This document shows, one piece after another, positions 16,407-25,345 of a stretch of DNA of 64,000 bases. This DNA is from Terriglobales bacterium (GTDB lineage Bacteria > Acidobacteriota > Terriglobia > Terriglobales > Acidobacteriaceae): positions 1-64,000 of the forward strand of contig JAICWP010000020.1 of assembly GCA_025934735.1 (NCBI GenBank), read 5' to 3'. Position numbers and translations under genes: made by a program. The notes under the pieces are model-generated. The model did no database searches. It had not been told where the DNA came from and saw only the letters and a list, made by a program, of their open reading frames with translations. Positions within the stretch are counted from its first letter, which is position 1; each line of letters opens with the position of its first letter.

Positions 16407-16422
16407 TGCACGTTGCTTACCG
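16407..16422 (-). promoter_or_regulatory. Weak sigma-54-like element for the deacetylase
   Basis: Minus-strand CGGTAAGCAACGTGCA has exact GG-N10-GC and TGCA at -12, but only partial agreement at -24. It is about 100 bases from the start at 16304 and 170 bp from the palindrome at 16592. This could be chance. Confidence 0.25.
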
Positions 16423-16591
16423 CTTCCGTGCTTCCGCCCGCCAACCTTGATGTTTGCTAAAAGTGCAGCCTGCTCAGCGGCCTCCGCGGCTTAACTCCTG
16501 CCGCATCGGGCGAGGCGTTACCAGGGTGCGGGAGGGGCTACCAGCGGACCTCTGGGCTGCTGGTCGCGGGGACGACCACCGCTGGGAAGAA

Positions 16592-16607
16592 GTGAAAACC
16601 TTTTCAC
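16592..16607. promoter_or_regulatory. Perfect 16-bp palindrome, putative enhancer (UAS)
   Basis: GTGAAAACCTTTTCAC is a perfect 7-2-7 inverted repeat and the best copy of the motif repeated through the window. It lies 124 bp upstream of the sigma-54-like element at 16731 and 305 bp before the first gene of the 31-kb EPS operon. It is most simply read as the binding site of a dimeric activator, possibly a PrsR-type response regulator encoded elsewhere. Confidence 0.65.
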
Positions 16608-16730
16608 CTCGATTGAGAAAACTCTCGGCTTGAGCCGGTCTGCCCCTCCCTCTCGCCATCCCCGCAGCCATAAGTCCTTAGTTTTCAGCCCACTTTAAGC
16701 TCTTCGGATAGCGGCCATTCAGGCCAGCTT

Positions 16731-16746
16731 TGGAAAGGCAAATGCA
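16731..16746 (+). promoter_or_regulatory. Sigma-54-like element for the main EPS operon
   Basis: TGGAAAGGCAAATGCA has GG-N10-GC with TGG, G7 and TGCA matching. Transcription would start near 16757, leaving a leader of about 155 nt before the ATG at 16912. Confidence 0.4.
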
Positions 16747-16911
16747 ACACGTAAGTGCCTAGTTAAAAAGTGATTTGCGTCTGGTTGTGGTAACCCCAAT
16801 GCCCTCTATCGATAGGCGGCAAAACGCCAGGCCAGAAGCAAACTTGCAGAAATTAACACCCGGAACTGACTGTAGTTCCCCCAGAACGCGGTTTCAGACA
16901 GGGAGAAGTAG

Positions 16912-18414
16912 ATGAGTTATAGGTGGTTGCTGACGGCGGCACTGGTGGCGGCGGGCATGAGCGCTACCCTGACAAGGGCACAGACCGAGCTGAGTGCTTC
17001 GCCGGTGTCGGCCAAATCACATGCGACGCGCTCGGCGCATTTCACATCGGACTCGAGCGCCGCCAGTTCATCCGCCTGGCTCGAAACCATCAAGGTTGAG
17101 CCCCAGAGCCAAGGGATGCGGTTTGAAATCAAGACCAGCACCGCGGTGAAGCCCATTGTTACTGCCGTCCCGGATCCCAATCGTCTAGTCATTGATTTTC
17201 CCAACACCGTTTCCGCGTACGCTGAAAATCACATTCCGGTGGACCACGATGGCGTCAAGGCCGTGCGTATCGGCGTCCAGCCCGTGGTTCCGCCAGTCAC
17301 GCGCGTCGTGCTGGATCTGGACCGCCCCAGAAATTATCAAGTGGCGAGTAATGGCAGCACAGTGACCGTGAATCTGGACGATGCGCTTGCCGCTGACTAC
17401 TCTCCCGCGGAAAGTAGCAGCGGGACGGTTACTACGACGGCTACTTCCGGCAAGGAATCCGTGGATGAGAGTGTGTCCAGCCCCAACCAGGCTCTCCACG
17501 CCGCATCTGATCCAACGGGCTCTTCTAAGGCTTCATCCGGCAATGACATTCTTTCGCCGGCCTCGGCTGCCCCAGGTGCGGCCAACAACAATTCGAGCGT
17601 TGCGCCTTCCAAACCGGCGCGTTCCAACCCACCCAGCCAGGCGGCGAACCACGCGCCGGTAAAAATTGCTACTTCCGCGTCCTTTACCAGCGAGCCTGCC
17701 TCTTCCAACCGCGCCACTGCCCAGCCGGCAACTCCAGATGATCCACCCGGCGATGCGAAGGCCAGCCCAGTCGCCGCGCCGCCCGCGTCCGCTCTGCCTG
17801 CCACTGCGGCGCAGACGGAGCATTCTTCGCCTGCTGCCACGCAAGCTCCTGCGACGGAAGTCGCTTCGGCCCGCCCGGATCTGCCAGGCTCCAAATTAAG
17901 TGCGACCCAGCCCGCGGCTCAGTCTCCGTCAGATCAATATGTCATCGGGGAGCAGGATGTCCTGGCCATCACCGTTTGGAAAGAACCGGAACTCTCTGGC
18001 GTGGTGGTAGTCCGGCCCGACGGCAAGATCACCGTTCCGCTGGTCAATGAAGTGCAGGTTGTGGGTCTCACCCCCGTACAGTTGCAGGCCCTGCTCACTG
18101 AAAAATTGAAGCCCTTCGTTAATGTGCCTCAGGTGACTGTGACCGCGCGCCAGATCAACAGCCGAAATGTGTACCTGATCGGCGAAGCGGCTCGTGAGGG
18201 TTCCTTTCCGATCAATAGCTCTACCACGATCTTGCAACTGATAGCTCAAGCCGGCGGCTTGAAGGATTTTGCCAAACGCAAAAAGATCTACGTCATTCGC
18301 AAGCTCGGCGAAAAGCAAGCTCGGTATTCCTTTAACTACGACGACGTGATTCGAGGCAAGAACACTAAGCAGAACATCGTCTTACAACCCGGGGACCTGG
18401 TTGTCGTACCCTGA
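16912..18414 (+). CDS. AMIN-domain polysaccharide export (Wza-like) protein
   Basis: The 500-residue protein has a type I signal peptide (1-23, ending TRAQ), an AMIN domain at about 56-156 (AWLETIKVEPQSQGMRFEI, then RLVIDFPNTV and VTRVVLDLDRPRNY) and a 180-residue Ala/Pro/Ser linker. A C-terminal polysaccharide-export domain at about 341-410 (YVIGEQDVLAITVWKEPEL) is followed by an SLBB domain to residue 500, ending LQPGDLVVVP. Such proteins form the periplasmic or outer-membrane part of the export channel. Standard XrtA-system export proteins are short and lipidated; here there is no lipobox, and the AMIN domain, known from cell-wall-localising proteins, is added. This suggests anchoring of the exporter to peptidoglycan or to its barrel partner. 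First gene of the 31-kb operon. Confidence 0.88.
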   Translation: MSYRWLLTAALVAAGMSATLTRAQTELSASPVSAKSHATRSAHFTSDSSAASSSAWLETIKVEPQSQGMRFEIKTSTAVKPIVTAVPDPNRLVIDFPNTVSAYAENHIPVDHDGVKAVRIGVQPVVPPVTRVVLDLDRPRNYQVASNGSTVTVNLDDALAADYSPAESSSGTVTTTATSGKESVDESVSSPNQALHAASDPTGSSKASSGNDILSPASAAPGAANNNSSVAPSKPARSNPPSQAANHAPVKIATSASFTSEPASSNRATAQPATPDDPPGDAKASPVAAPPASALPATAAQTEHSSPAATQAPATEVASARPDLPGSKLSATQPAAQSPSDQYVIGEQDVLAITVWKEPELSGVVVVRPDGKITVPLVNEVQVVGLTPVQLQALLTEKLKPFVNVPQVTVTARQINSRNVYLIGEAAREGSFPINSSTTILQLIAQAGGLKDFAKRKKIYVIRKLGEKQARYSFNYDDVIRGKNTKQNIVLQPGDLVVVP

Positions 18415-18436
18415 CTTTCCACTTTTGGAGCGTACC

Positions 18437-19873
18437 ATGGCGCATACATTCAATTGCCGGCCAAGCGCAAGACTGCTAGGGTCCCTGCTTCTTCGTTTTG
18501 CCATTGTGGCCCTGCTCGGCGGTGCCATGGCTGCGCAGAGCCAAAAGCCGGCGAACCAGCCCCAGGCCCAAAGCGTTCCTGGGGATGCCACCTCAACCGA
18601 CCAGCAGGTCCCCGTGGTGCAGCCACAGCCGGCGACGGCTCCTGCCACTACTCCGGATGCCGCTGCCGCTTCCGCCGACGCCCAGGCGAGCAGTGCTTCG
18701 TCCGGGTCCGAACCGGTCTACAGTCTGCAATCCGGACTGCCCCTGCAGAGCCGGATTTCCCCGTTGCGCTGGGGCCACCTCTCATTGCTCTCTTTCAGTG
18801 CGATGGAGGCTTACGAAGCGAGCGCGCAGGCGCCCGCAGGGGAAGCGACTCTGGCCAGCGGCCTGATTATCTATTCCATTGACCACAGCCGCTCCCGCTT
18901 TGATTTGCAGTACATGCCCATGGCTTGGTATGCCTCCGGCAGCTTTCGCAACAGCGTCACGGCGCACGCCCTCGACCTTTCGACCTCGCGCACTTTTGGC
19001 CGCTTCTGGCGAGTCAGCTTTGCCGACCAGTATCACTACTCGCCCAATCTGACGTTCATGTCCTCATCGTCGTTCAATCCTGATTTCGCTACTGGATCGG
19101 CCACCCGCAATCCGTTTTTCATGCTGGGCCGCAAGTCCATCGTCAACAGCGCGAACTTGGATGTAAACCGGCAATTGGACGGCAGCAACCAGCTGAACCT
19201 CTCGTTGGGGAATTCCTTCATGCGCCTGGGCGGAGTCAGTGACCCGCAGGTGCTGGGTACCATTAACATTCCCGCCGACGAACAGCTTTACTACAACGCG
19301 CAGCTGACCTGGTCGCACAAGTTCAGCGGCAATGGTGCCATGGGTCTGAGTTACGGTTTTACAGATCAGCAGGAGCGCAACAACAACATCAGGCTGCAAT
19401 TTCAGACGGTGACTGCCACCTACACGCGCCGGCTTACCCGCACGATCAGCATGAGCGCAGGAGCCGGCCCAGCGTGGTCAAAACGCAACGTCACTGCGCA
19501 GGGTTCCATTGGTATTTACAAGAGCTTCCGGCATGGCGGGATGGCCGCCGATTTTTCGCGCGATATGGAGTTCGTTGGGGTGCTGGGCGGTGGTTTTCAT
19601 AACCGCTACGACCTCTCTTTTCAACACCGTTTGTGGACGCGCTGGGACTTCCAGGTGGGTAGCAGCTACGTGCAGCAGCGGCTCCCCAGCTCGGTTCGTT
19701 CCTCCAACGGAGTCATGGGTTGGTCAACGCTTAGCTACCGCATGACGCCCAGCTGGTCCATTTACTCCACCTATTTCTACTTGAATTTTGGGTCGAATCT
19801 AAACATCCCTACGGCGCGCGAGGCGGCGGTTCTGGGTGTCCGCTGGGCCTGGTCGCCGGAGGGAGGGAGGTAG
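18437..19873 (+). CDS. Outer-membrane beta-barrel protein of the export system
   Basis: From the ATG at 18437 (GGAG upstream) the 478-residue protein has a signal peptide (LLGSLLLRFAIVALLGGAMA). A Gln/Pro/Ala-rich spacer follows, then from about residue 95 many alternating aromatic strands (SRFDLQYMPMAWYASGSF, FQVGSSYVQQRLPSS) ending in SWSIYSTYFYLNFGSN. This is the pattern of a transmembrane beta-barrel. Its place directly after the export protein matches the outer-membrane protein found in PEP-CTERM/EPS clusters (TIGR03016-like in position). It would form the exit pore or a scaffold. The gap to the export gene is 22 bases. Confidence 0.75.
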   Translation: MAHTFNCRPSARLLGSLLLRFAIVALLGGAMAAQSQKPANQPQAQSVPGDATSTDQQVPVVQPQPATAPATTPDAAAASADAQASSASSGSEPVYSLQSGLPLQSRISPLRWGHLSLLSFSAMEAYEASAQAPAGEATLASGLIIYSIDHSRSRFDLQYMPMAWYASGSFRNSVTAHALDLSTSRTFGRFWRVSFADQYHYSPNLTFMSSSSFNPDFATGSATRNPFFMLGRKSIVNSANLDVNRQLDGSNQLNLSLGNSFMRLGGVSDPQVLGTINIPADEQLYYNAQLTWSHKFSGNGAMGLSYGFTDQQERNNNIRLQFQTVTATYTRRLTRTISMSAGAGPAWSKRNVTAQGSIGIYKSFRHGGMAADFSRDMEFVGVLGGGFHNRYDLSFQHRLWTRWDFQVGSSYVQQRLPSSVRSSNGVMGWSTLSYRMTPSWSIYSTYFYLNFGSNLNIPTAREAAVLGVRWAWSPEGGR

Positions 19874-19883
19874 TTACCTACAA

Positions 19884-21284
19884 ATGTTTCGCTTAGCCGG
19901 CCAATACGTTCCGCGGAAGAGCGTTCTGCTTGCTGGTACTGAGGCATTGCTCATCATCGCCAGTTTTTGGGTCGCAGCCTGGCTGCGGCTCGGCGATGTT
20001 CGGGCTCTCGGTTCGGACAGCGCAGAAAGCTACCAGCTGCCGGTTAAGCTCGCCACCGTCATCTTTATCTGCATGTTGTGCTTCTACTACAACGACCTGT
20101 ACGACCTCCGGGCCGTGTCGCGCCGCACTGAGTTGCTCATCCGCGTCATGCAATCCCTCGGGGTCGCCTCGCTTATCCTCGCTTTTCTCTACTACGCCAT
20201 ACCGGGCCTGATGGTGGGCCGCGGCGTTTCGGTTATTGCCGCCGTGATCACGGGAGTTTCCCTCATCAGCTGGCGGCTGTTTGTGGATGCCACCGGGAAC
20301 TTCTTCCGTCCCGAGCAGCGGGTGCTGGTGGCCGGTACCGGTTCCGCAGGCATTCGCCTGGTACGCGAGATCCTGGAGCACCCTGAACTCAATTTCAGAG
20401 TTCTCGGGTTCCTCGATGAAAAGGGCGAAAACATCGGCAAGCGGCTGGTCAACCCGGGAATCGTCGGCGGATTTTCCGAAATCGATACATTTGTGCAGCG
20501 CGATCGCGTGGATCGCGTGATCCTCTCCTTCGCTGAACGCCGCGGCCAGATGCCCGTCCAGAAGCTGTTGAGTGTGAAATTTTCCGGCATCATGGTCGAG
20601 GATGCGCACTCGCTTTACGAGAAGCTCACAGGACGCATCATGCTGGAAAAGCTGACACCCAGCCTGCTGATCCTCTCCGAGGGCTTTTCCAAGAGCGCGT
20701 TCCAAGTTGTTCTTAAGCGTGTGATGGACGTGGTGCTCTCGGCCACCGCTCTGGTGCTTTTGTCGCCCGTGGCGCTGCTCGTGGCGCTGGCCATCTACCT
20801 GGAGTCCGGCCGGCCTATTCTTTTCTGCCAGGAACGGGTGGGCATGGCTGACCGCAACTTCCGCATGTTGAAGTTCCGTTCCATGCGCCAGAATTCGGAA
20901 GTGAACGGGCCGGCCTGGGCGTCCAAAGATGATGCCCGCATCACCCGCATCGGACGCTGGATTCGCCGGTGCCGCCTGGATGAGATCCCGCAATTCTTGA
21001 ACGTCCTGCGTGGCGACATGAGCATCGTTGGGCCGCGCCCCGAGCAGCCTGGGTTTGTTCACATGCTGAGCGAGCAGATCCCCTATTACGAGCAGCGCCA
21101 TACCGTTAGGCCGGGCATCACCGGCTGGGCGCAAATCAAGTACAAGTATGGCGCCTCCAGCGAGGACGCCAAGAACAAGTTGGAATATGAATTGTTTTAC
21201 ATCAAGCACATGTCGGCATTTTTTGACTTCCTGATCATGTTTCGCACGGTTCAAGTCGTTCTGTTTGGATCAGGAGCGGTTTAG
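19884..21284 (+). CDS. Initiating polyprenyl-phosphate sugar phosphotransferase, XrtA type
   Basis: The 466-residue protein starts the repeat unit by moving a sugar phosphate from a nucleotide sugar to undecaprenyl phosphate. It has four or five N-terminal membrane helices (LLAGTEALLIIASFWVAAWL onward), a central CoA-binding-like Rossmann domain (RVLVAGTGSAGIRLVREIL), a fifth helix at about 285 and the catalytic phosphoglycosyltransferase domain. Its conserved parts include KRVMDVVLSATALVLLSPV, PILFCQERVG, LKFRSM, RRCRLDEIPQFLNVLRGDMS, VGPRPEQP and RPGITGWAQ. The family resembles EpsB_2 (TIGR03013) of exosortase clusters. I chose the ATG at 19884, which removes a 38-base overlap with the preceding gene. 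Confidence 0.93.
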   Translation: MFRLAGQYVPRKSVLLAGTEALLIIASFWVAAWLRLGDVRALGSDSAESYQLPVKLATVIFICMLCFYYNDLYDLRAVSRRTELLIRVMQSLGVASLILAFLYYAIPGLMVGRGVSVIAAVITGVSLISWRLFVDATGNFFRPEQRVLVAGTGSAGIRLVREILEHPELNFRVLGFLDEKGENIGKRLVNPGIVGGFSEIDTFVQRDRVDRVILSFAERRGQMPVQKLLSVKFSGIMVEDAHSLYEKLTGRIMLEKLTPSLLILSEGFSKSAFQVVLKRVMDVVLSATALVLLSPVALLVALAIYLESGRPILFCQERVGMADRNFRMLKFRSMRQNSEVNGPAWASKDDARITRIGRWIRRCRLDEIPQFLNVLRGDMSIVGPRPEQPGFVHMLSEQIPYYEQRHTVRPGITGWAQIKYKYGASSEDAKNKLEYELFYIKHMSAFFDFLIMFRTVQVVLFGSGAV

Positions 21285-21329
21285 GGTTATCTGGGGAGAA
21301 GCAAAGACGAAGCTCTTTTGGGGGAAGAT

Positions 21330-23645
21330 GTGAAAAGTGGCAAGCAATACTCGCGTTGGAGTACAAGAACCAGTTTGGCGGTAATGGCAGTTGGCGTTTT
21401 GCTCTTGTCCTCCGCGGCATGTCAGAGCCTGACGCCGGCGCAAAAAGCGCAGAAACAACTGGCGATTGCCCGCACGGACGCCAAGAGCGGGAAGGTGAGC
21501 GAGTCCATCATTGCTTATCGCCAGGCGATTCAGAACGATCCCAAGCTGGCAGTTGCCCATTATGAATTGGGAAAGCTCTATGAGGAGCATCAGGAGTTCA
21601 TCAACGCTTTCCGGCAGTTGAGTCAGGCTGTGGATTTGGATGGGTCCAATACCGACGCGCGCTTCCGCCTGGCAAACCTGCTGCTGGCGGCACGGAAATA
21701 TGATGACGCCAAACAACAGGCGAACGCCATTCTGGCCCAGAAGAAGGATGATCCGGGAGCTCTGCTGGTGCTGGCCGCGACCCAGCGCGGATCTGGTGAC
21801 GATGTGAGCGCGCGCGCCACCGTGGATCGCCTGCTGAAACTGGATCCAACCAATGGCGGCGGGTGGTTCCTGCGCGCCAGCCTTCAGTTTCAGGGCAAGC
21901 AGCTTGCCGAAATCGAGTACAGCCTGCGTCAGTCTGTAAAGTATGCCCCCCAAGCCGTGCCGGCTTTTACCGCTCTGGCATCTCTGCTGGTGCAGCAGAA
22001 TCGGCCAGCGGAAGCGGAAACCGTTATTCGCGGCGCGGTCGCCAGCAACCCGCAAAGCCTTCCCGCGCAATATCTGCTGGGGAACTTCCTGTGGCAGCAG
22101 AAGCGACTGCCTGAAGCGGAGGCGGTGTTCCAGAAGATCAAAAGTATGGGCGAAGCCAGCCCGCAGAATCGCGGCGCCCTGGCGCATTTTTATGCCTCCA
22201 CCAACCGGGCCAATCTGGCGGAAAAGGAATATCTGGAGATCATCCAGAAATATCCTGACGACTTGGTCAATAAGCGGGCCTTGGCCACGCTTTACCTGGT
22301 CAGCGGACGCCAGTCCGATGCGGAAAACATGGTGAAGTCCATTCTCAAGTCCCATCCCAACGATGGCACAACCCTGGTCCTGAACGGTCAGTTGGAAGCC
22401 GCGCAAGGGCATCTGGAGCAGGCCGCAACCGATCTGCAACATGCTACCCAGGCCGAGCCGCGTTCGGCTTTGGCCCACTACTACCTGGCAACCGTGCAGC
22501 TGCGTCTCGGCCAAGCGAGTCAGGCCGAAGGCGAGCTGCGTACCACGTTGGAACTTAACCCCAAGATGATCCCGGCCCGCACTCTGCTCTCAGGATTAGA
22601 AATGAGGTCGGGGAACCTTCAGCGCTCCCTGAGCGACGTGGATCAGGTGGTTGCCAGCCAGCCAAAATCCCTCGGTCCCTACGTTATGCGCTCCATTCTG
22701 CAGACCGAGCAAGGGAACGCCGATCAAGCAGAGAAGGATCTGATGCCCCTGCTGAATACCTTTAACCAGCCGGAAGCGCAGGCCGACACCTACCGCACCT
22801 TGGCCTGGATCAAGTTTCACCAGGGCAAATACCCGGAGACGCGCAAGTTCTTGCAGAAATCCTCCGAGCTGCAACCGCAAAATACAGATACGGTTTACCT
22901 TCTGGCGCTTACTTACCTGGCGGAGAAGAAGCCCGATGTAGCTCTTGCCCAGCTGCAGTCCACGCTTCACAAATACCCAAAATGGGCGGAAGGCTACCAG
23001 ATCTCCGGGGAAGTCATGCTGCAGGCTGGACGTCAGGCGCAAGCTCAGTCGTTTCTGCATCAAGCCTTGGCTATCAATCCGCAGCTGCTGCCGGCATGGC
23101 TTAGCCTGGGCACGTCTTTTGCCTTGCAGAACAACTTTGACGGAGCGCTGGACGCTTACAATCATGCTCTGCAGCTCCAGCCCAAATCTTCTCTGGTCTA
23201 CTTGCGCCTGGGCCAGGTCCATGAGAAGCGTTCGGATTGGACACAAGCCGAGGGCAGCTACGAAAAAGCACTGCAGTTCGATCCAGGCAACGTGGTCGCC
23301 AAGAACAATCTGGCTTGGGATTATGCGGAGCATGGCGGCAACATTGATGTCGCCTTACGCCTGGCCCAGGAGGCCCGCCAGGCCAGTCCTGATAATTCCG
23401 GCGTTGCCGATACGCTCGGCTGGATCTACGTAAAGAAAGACACCTTAGGCAACGCCATTCAGTTGCTGCAGGAGTGCGTGGACAAGAACCCCCGTAATCC
23501 CACATTCAACTATCACCTGGGCGTGGCTTATTACCGTGCTGGCCGCAAGTCTCAGGCCAAGCAATTCCTCGAGACAGCTGTGAAATTGGAACCCAACGTG
23601 ACGGAAGCAGGCGATGCCAGGAAGCTGCTTAGCTCCCTGAATTAA
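21330..23645 (+). CDS. prsT: PrsT-like TPR-repeat lipoprotein of the EPS system
   Basis: The 771-residue protein carries a lipoprotein signal (LAVMAVGVLLLSSAACQSL, lipobox SAAC). About twenty tetratricopeptide repeats follow, such as ALRLAQEARQASPDNSGVAD and ADTLGWIYVKKDTLGNAIQL. Length and architecture match the PEP-CTERM system TPR lipoprotein PrsT (TIGR02917). These proteins are thought to sit in the periplasm and hold synthase and export parts together. I prefer the GTG at 21330 over the TTG at 21318 because GGGGGAAG precedes it. The gap to the preceding gene is 45 bases and to the chain-length gene 85 bases. Symbol given for family likeness only. Confidence 0.85.
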   Translation: MKSGKQYSRWSTRTSLAVMAVGVLLLSSAACQSLTPAQKAQKQLAIARTDAKSGKVSESIIAYRQAIQNDPKLAVAHYELGKLYEEHQEFINAFRQLSQAVDLDGSNTDARFRLANLLLAARKYDDAKQQANAILAQKKDDPGALLVLAATQRGSGDDVSARATVDRLLKLDPTNGGGWFLRASLQFQGKQLAEIEYSLRQSVKYAPQAVPAFTALASLLVQQNRPAEAETVIRGAVASNPQSLPAQYLLGNFLWQQKRLPEAEAVFQKIKSMGEASPQNRGALAHFYASTNRANLAEKEYLEIIQKYPDDLVNKRALATLYLVSGRQSDAENMVKSILKSHPNDGTTLVLNGQLEAAQGHLEQAATDLQHATQAEPRSALAHYYLATVQLRLGQASQAEGELRTTLELNPKMIPARTLLSGLEMRSGNLQRSLSDVDQVVASQPKSLGPYVMRSILQTEQGNADQAEKDLMPLLNTFNQPEAQADTYRTLAWIKFHQGKYPETRKFLQKSSELQPQNTDTVYLLALTYLAEKKPDVALAQLQSTLHKYPKWAEGYQISGEVMLQAGRQAQAQSFLHQALAINPQLLPAWLSLGTSFALQNNFDGALDAYNHALQLQPKSSLVYLRLGQVHEKRSDWTQAEGSYEKALQFDPGNVVAKNNLAWDYAEHGGNIDVALRLAQEARQASPDNSGVADTLGWIYVKKDTLGNAIQLLQECVDKNPRNPTFNYHLGVAYYRAGRKSQAKQFLETAVKLEPNVTEAGDARKLLSSLN

Positions 23646-23730
23646 CGGACCGACTGGGCTGGCGTCGCCCCTCCGTTTACCGGGGCGGGCTCCGCCGGCC
23701 AAGTCAACAAATTGTTGGCGGTGAAAGCTT

Positions 23731-25311
23731 ATGGCGACTAAACAAAAACAGGATCTAGATCTCTCGCTGGCTGGGCTGCAATACTTTCGCTTCAAGGATT
23801 ACAAACGCCTGGTGGCGCGGCGCAAATGGCTGATTATCGCCACGGCGACCCTCGTCGGCCTGCTCACTTCCGTGGTGGTTTACTTCGTTCCCAATTCCTA
23901 CAGGGCCACCACCAGCATCTTGATTGATCCCGGCAAGGTGCCGGAAAGTTATGTGAAATCTACCGCCACCTTGACCGCGAACGAGCGCCTTGCGCTGTTG
24001 CGGCAACAGATTTTGTCCGACACCAAGCTCTCGCAGATCATTGACGACATGGGTCTCTACCAGGAGCTGAAGAAAAAAGAGCCGCCCCTGGAGATTACCC
24101 GCAAGATGCGCGACGACATTGACCTGGAGCCGATCTCCTATTCCACCGGTGGCCGGGCCGATCTGACCGCTTTCAATATTTCCTATCATTCGCGCAACGC
24201 CGGCACCGCCGCCGCCGTTGCCAACCGCCTTGCTTCCTTGTTCATAGAGGAGAACTTGCGAGCCCGTGAAGAACAGGTCCTGGGCACGGCCGAATTCATT
24301 GACCGTGAACTGGCTAAGGCGCGACAGGATCTGGAGGACAAAGAAACCAAACTAGGTGCGCTGCGGGCGCGCTATGCCTCAGAGTTGCCAGAAGCGCAAA
24401 ATGCGCACCTGCAGGCGCTTGCGACTTTGCAACTGGAGATGCGCAGTGAGATGGACGCCGTCAGCCGCGACCAGCAGCAGAAAGTTTACCTGCAGTCCCT
24501 AATGGCCGACAGCCCGCAAGTGGTTGATCTCGATAGCGGCAACGCTGGCTCCGCTCCCACCGGGTTACAGGACCAACTCTCCCGCCTGGAAGCGCAACAG
24601 GAACAGCTGCGCACCCGCTACGGTCCTCAATTTCCGGATGTACTGAAGATTCAGCAGGATATTGATCGTCTGCAGGAGAAGATCAAATCCGCCAAGAAGA
24701 CGGAGGGCCCTGCTGCCGCGCCTGCCGTCCTGCGGCCCCACAATCCGGTGATTGACAGCCAGATTGCCGGCATCGACAAAGATATCCAGGCCCACGCCAA
24801 GCGAGAACAGGATCTGAAGTCGCAGATTGATTATCACCAGTCCATGCTGGACGCGGCTCCGGCCGCTTCCCAACAAATAGCCATACTCAGCCGAGACTAC
24901 GAACAGGCGGAAGAGAATTACAAGCGCCTGCAGGATCACAAGTTTTCTGCTGATATTTCTACCGATATGGAAAGCCGGCAAAAAGGGGAGCGCTTCCTGA
25001 TCCTGGAGCCGGCGCAACCGCCGTCTCTGCCCTACGAGCCCAAGCGCGCCTTGATTGACGGACTAGGCTTGCTGGCCGGTATTGTTTTCGCTTTCGGCTT
25101 GGTGCTGGCGCTGGAGTTGTTTGACCGGACCATCAAAACTGAGCATGAGATTACTGACCAGATCGAGGCCCCGGTGCTGGCGGAAATTCCCTGGCTCGTA
25201 ACCGCGGCCAAGAAGCGTCAGGAGCAATGGCATAACGTCCTCGCAGCCGGCGCAAGCACTTTCCTGCTGCTCATGTATGTGGGGGCCATCGCCGTATCGC
25301 TGAGGAAGTAA
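23731..25311 (+). CDS. Polysaccharide chain-length determinant (Wzz/GNVR type, XrtA-associated)
   Basis: The 526-residue inner-membrane protein has a Wzz domain with a first helix at about 35-53 (WLIIATATLVGLLTSVVVYF) and the motif SYRATTSILIDPGKVPESYV. A long coiled coil covers about 170-400 (LAKARQDLEDKETKLGALRA), then a GNVR-like segment (FLILEPAQPPSLPYEPKRAL), a second helix (LGLLAGIVFAFGLVLALELF) and a further helix at the very C-terminus. This corresponds to the exosortase-system chain-length protein (TIGR03007). It controls polymer length together with the tyrosine kinase encoded next, the common two-gene form of a BY-kinase. Confidence 0.9.
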   Translation: MATKQKQDLDLSLAGLQYFRFKDYKRLVARRKWLIIATATLVGLLTSVVVYFVPNSYRATTSILIDPGKVPESYVKSTATLTANERLALLRQQILSDTKLSQIIDDMGLYQELKKKEPPLEITRKMRDDIDLEPISYSTGGRADLTAFNISYHSRNAGTAAAVANRLASLFIEENLRAREEQVLGTAEFIDRELAKARQDLEDKETKLGALRARYASELPEAQNAHLQALATLQLEMRSEMDAVSRDQQQKVYLQSLMADSPQVVDLDSGNAGSAPTGLQDQLSRLEAQQEQLRTRYGPQFPDVLKIQQDIDRLQEKIKSAKKTEGPAAAPAVLRPHNPVIDSQIAGIDKDIQAHAKREQDLKSQIDYHQSMLDAAPAASQQIAILSRDYEQAEENYKRLQDHKFSADISTDMESRQKGERFLILEPAQPPSLPYEPKRALIDGLGLLAGIVFAFGLVLALELFDRTIKTEHEITDQIEAPVLAEIPWLVTAAKKRQEQWHNVLAAGASTFLLLMYVGAIAVSLRK

Positions 25312-25345
25312 CCGTAAAGGACATAAGGCTGAGGAAGGGATTGCA

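Larger units (their letters stand above)
16305..16911. other. 607-base divergent regulatory gap before the main EPS operon
   Basis: No gene is visible here. The gap contains a perfect 16-bp palindrome at 16592-16607, a sigma-54-like element reading right at 16731-16746 and a weaker one reading left at 16407-16422. I looked for a cyclic-di-GMP (GEMM-type) riboswitch and did not find one. The main operon's ATG at 16912 is preceded by GGGAGAAG. Confidence 0.6.

Noticed and set aside
16305-16911. Possible cyclic-di-GMP riboswitch in the leader of the EPS operon
   Set aside because: The leader lacks the conserved GEMM core bases and paired stems. A sigma-54-like promoter with an upstream palindrome explains the region better.
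19893-21254. Open frame of 453 codons on the minus strand
   Set aside because: It lies antisense to the phosphoglycosyltransferase gene, whose conserved motifs are unmistakable. The antisense product has no recognisable motif and is His/Asp-rich, as expected from a high-GC shadow frame.
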